Part shown: positions 61,912 through 64,000 of the stretch, one piece after another
How the letters are laid out: each line of letters opens with the position of its first letter
Numbering within the stretch: the stretch's first letter is position 1
Assembly: GCA_022376515.1 (NCBI GenBank)
Contig: WTXI01000032.1
Span: 1-64,000, forward strand
Direction of reading: 5' to 3'
DNA: 64,000 bases
Source: Lactifluus volemus
Lineage: Eukaryota; Basidiomycota; Agaricomycetes; Russulales; Russulaceae
The notes under the pieces: model-generated
Databases searched by the model: none
Seen by the model: the letters and a program-made list of their open reading frames with translations, nothing else
What the model was told of the DNA's origin: nothing
Made by a program: the position numbers and the translations under genes

Positions 61912-62700
61912 TGGCCACCCCCGGCTTGATCATCAGCCCCTACAGATCTGCATCTCCTATTTCATCTGCCTCCCTACTTCATGAAGCTATCCTATGTCAG
62001 AGAGACTTCTCGAGACTTTGGGAATGTTTATTTCTCTAGGCGCAGTTACGCATTCAGGAGACTGTTGGGATGGCATTCGCTATCTGTTCATCGCTAAACC
62101 TATATGTCCGTAGGAAACGCACAACATTTCTTGTCTCATTTAGCGCGTCAATCGGATAGAGACGCTGTCAAACATTTTTCGAATTCGATGATCCACCTGA
62201 CCTGAAATGGCGGCCAGCGCCTTATGACTTTGATTCGGTACATTCACGGGAAGTCTCTGATTCGGGACCTGTCCCAACTTGAAGCACCACCGTCAGACGA
62301 ACCTTTTCGAGACGGTCATGTGCCTTGTGAACGTTTTCTCCTAGTCCCTGTTTAGAGATCTTCCGACACCGCAATGCACTTCACCGAGCTGACCATCACA
62401 CCGACCATTCCCACGCATTACCCTTTTCGGTAACATCGCTCTCCACGGTCGTTACATTGGAGCCAATCCTCAGGCTAATGGCACCCATTGTACGAAATGA
62501 TGTTTCTGGGCGGCAGGTGGCTATCGCAAACACGCAATGGCATCTAACTGACATCAATACCAATCTATCCTAAACGGAGTCAGCAACATGTTCAAGTTGG
62601 CTTACCGCATGGTCGTCTACCCCTCTGCAACTTTGTTCTCCCATGATAAGAAGACGCCTTCCAAACGCTCGTGTGGCCAATGAGGCGTTTTGTGTAGTAT
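61912..62700 (+). pseudogene. Relic of an unrecognised gene (right copy)
   Basis: Same pieces as the left relic: HEAILCQRDFSRLWE, then a TAG where the left copy reads CAG, AQLRIQETVG, NAQHFLSHLARQSDRDAVKH, and later CFWAAGGYRKHAMAS out of frame. The presumed intron donor here is GGATGG, which cannot splice. Thus both copies are damaged, at different places. Confidence 0.45.
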
Positions 62701-62761
62701 TTAAGCCTTGACGTATGCGCAATGTTTGCAGTGCGTATCACCTGTTTGCATCTCCCTTGCC

Positions 62762-63997
62762 ATGTTTCGCGTAAAATCTGTTTTATCCTTCGCGTTTGTC
62801 GGGCTTGTCCGCGCCGTCGTAGTCCAGCGTCAGGCTATCACCACACTCAGCTCTACGCAGATCGATGCGTTTGCTCCATTCACACACTTTGCCAGCGCTG
62901 CGTATTGTAATCCCTCAACGACAAGAAACTGGAGCTGCGGCGGTATGTCATGTGTCGTACGATCGTGTGCTTCCATGGTATTGACCGTAGTTTCTGTAGC
63001 TAACTGTGACGCAAATCCTGACTTCCAGCCCGTAGCGTCTGGGGGGGATGGCGATATCACGCAATTTTGTAGGCATCTGGCCCTGACATGATTGCAAAAA
63101 CATCTTCACAAACTCCCACAGGGTTTGTCGGGTTCTCCCCTTCTCTGAGCACCGTCATAGTGGCCCATCAAGGCACCGATGCCACCCAATTGTACGTTGT
63201 TGATTTTTCGCCTGACTTCCTCGTTGCAATATTACTCATCGGCACAACCCTTGCGACAGCTTCGCCGACCTGACCGACCTTGATTTCTTCCTCGAACCAC
63301 TCAACCCATCTCTCTTCCCGGGTATACCATCGTCCGTACAAGCGCACAACGGTTTCGCCAGGGAACATGCCAGGTACATACCAGATATGTGTCCATTCTC
63401 ACGGTACGTAGCTTGCTGACCAAGTATGGGCCTACGCAGAACGGCGCCTGGGATCCTCAGCGCCGTGCAACAGACACTGTCAGCGCATGGCGGGTCGTCG
63501 GTCACTGTCGTCGGTCACTCGCTCGGCGCGGCGCTCTCGCTCCTTGACGCGGTCTTCCTTAGCCTGCAACTTCCGAATGTGGATGTGAATATGGTCGGCT
63601 ATGCCATGCCTCGCGTTGGGAACCAAGATTTTGCGAATTTCGTAGACAGCCAGCTGAGTGGACTCGTGACGCATATCAACAACAAAAAGGACCCGATCCC
63701 GACTATTCCGGGTATATTTTTTGGATTCCATCATCCCTCGGGTGAGATCCACCAGCAGGATTCGGGCGAATGGGATGCTTGCCCCGGTGCGTTTTTTCTC
63801 CGCATTTTCCTCCACTTATCATGGGGTTATGCCATCTCAAGGGTACTCAGATCCGCGTGTGTTTCTGCTGTTTTTGTTTTTTGTTAGGCCAGGACAATCC
63901 TTCCAATTTGTGCATCGTCGGTGACGTACCAAATATCTTTGTGGGCAAGTTGTCCGATCACGTCGGGCCATACGCCGGTATCACGATAGGTTGCTGA
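62762..63997 (+). CDS. Secreted class 3 lipase
   Basis: Extracellular alpha/beta-hydrolase that cleaves acylglycerols or related esters. Signal peptide MFRVKSVLSFAFVGLVRAVV, then RQAITTLSSTQIDAFAPFTH, YCNPSTTRNWSCG spliced to ANCDANPDFQPVASGGDGDI and FVGFSPSLSTVIVAHQGTDA (oxyanion). Further on: FFADLTDLDFFLEPLNPSLF, elbow TVVGHSLGAALS (Ser), YAMPRVGNQDFANFVDSQLS, NKKDPIPTIPG (Asp), HHPSGEIHQQDSGEWDACPG, and a last exon DNPSNLCIVGDVP...SDHVGPYAG with the His, ending in GITIGC. Six introns, all GT-AG. All catalytic parts are present. TGA at 63995-63997, three bases before the window ends. About 300 residues, usual for fungal class 3 lipases. It lies downstream of the broken NLR. Confidence 0.85.
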
Positions 63998-64000
63998 TGC

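Larger units (their letters stand above)
61912..64000 (+). repeat. Segmental duplication, right copy (reaches window end)
   Basis: Counterpart of 52669-54716 in the same orientation. The homology still holds at the last base of the window, so its right boundary is not visible. Confidence 0.88.

Overview
The window is nuclear DNA of a filamentous basidiomycete, most likely an agaricomycete. The genes are split by many 45-70 base GT-AG introns. The protein families (DUF6533 membrane proteins, C2/NACHT/WD40 receptors with near-identical WD repeats, class 3 lipases) are typical of agaricomycetes. The style of the NACHT-WD40 repeats recalls Rhizoctonia/Ceratobasidiaceae, but that genus-level guess is only an impression.

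Layout. 1-14.9 kb: head-to-tail array of five near-identical ~3 kb units, each with one 13-exon DUF6533 multi-pass membrane protein gene on the + strand. A sixth, clearly diverged copy with the same exon plan follows (16.5-18.2 kb). Copies 2, 3, 5 and 6 read through when spliced. Copy 1 has a 4-base duplication and copy 4 a 1-base deletion, both breaking only the C-terminal tail. 18.8-20.0 kb: mitochondrial ATP synthase subunit 4. 21.4-26.1 kb: an intact NLR-like receptor of about 1,460 residues (helical N-terminus, NACHT, 14 WD40 repeats). 27.5-30.6 kb: Dnm1/Drp1 dynamin. 33.6-36.9 kb (-): BCS1-type AAA ATPase. 39.0-39.7 kb: GAR transformylase (ADE8) with an apparent frameshift. 40.3-41.1 kb (-): SYS1 Golgi protein, divergent from 41.3-44.9 kb: STE13/DAP2-type dipeptidyl aminopeptidase. 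45.2-47.6 kb: ETT1-like protein. 48.1-49.4 kb (-): mitochondrial carrier. 49.4-52.7 kb: no recognised gene.

The last 11 kb is an accessory region. A ~2 kb segment (relic of an unrecognised gene plus a secreted class 3 lipase gene) occurs twice in the same orientation, at 52.7-54.7 and 61.9-64.0 kb. Between the copies lies a second NLR-like locus (C2, helical region, NACHT, 14 WD40 repeats), paralogous to the first but broken by several frameshifts. The upstream lipase has a 1-base deletion; the downstream one is intact.

The housekeeping genes (ATP4, DNM1, BCS1, ADE8, SYS1, STE13, ETT1, carrier) are unrelated single-copy genes. The accessory parts are the membrane-protein array and the two NLR loci. 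The most interesting proposal is that the second NLR with its flanking lipases is a decaying fungal immune-receptor neighbourhood related to the intact NLR at 21-26 kb. All gene models were spliced by eye, so exon ends are predictions.
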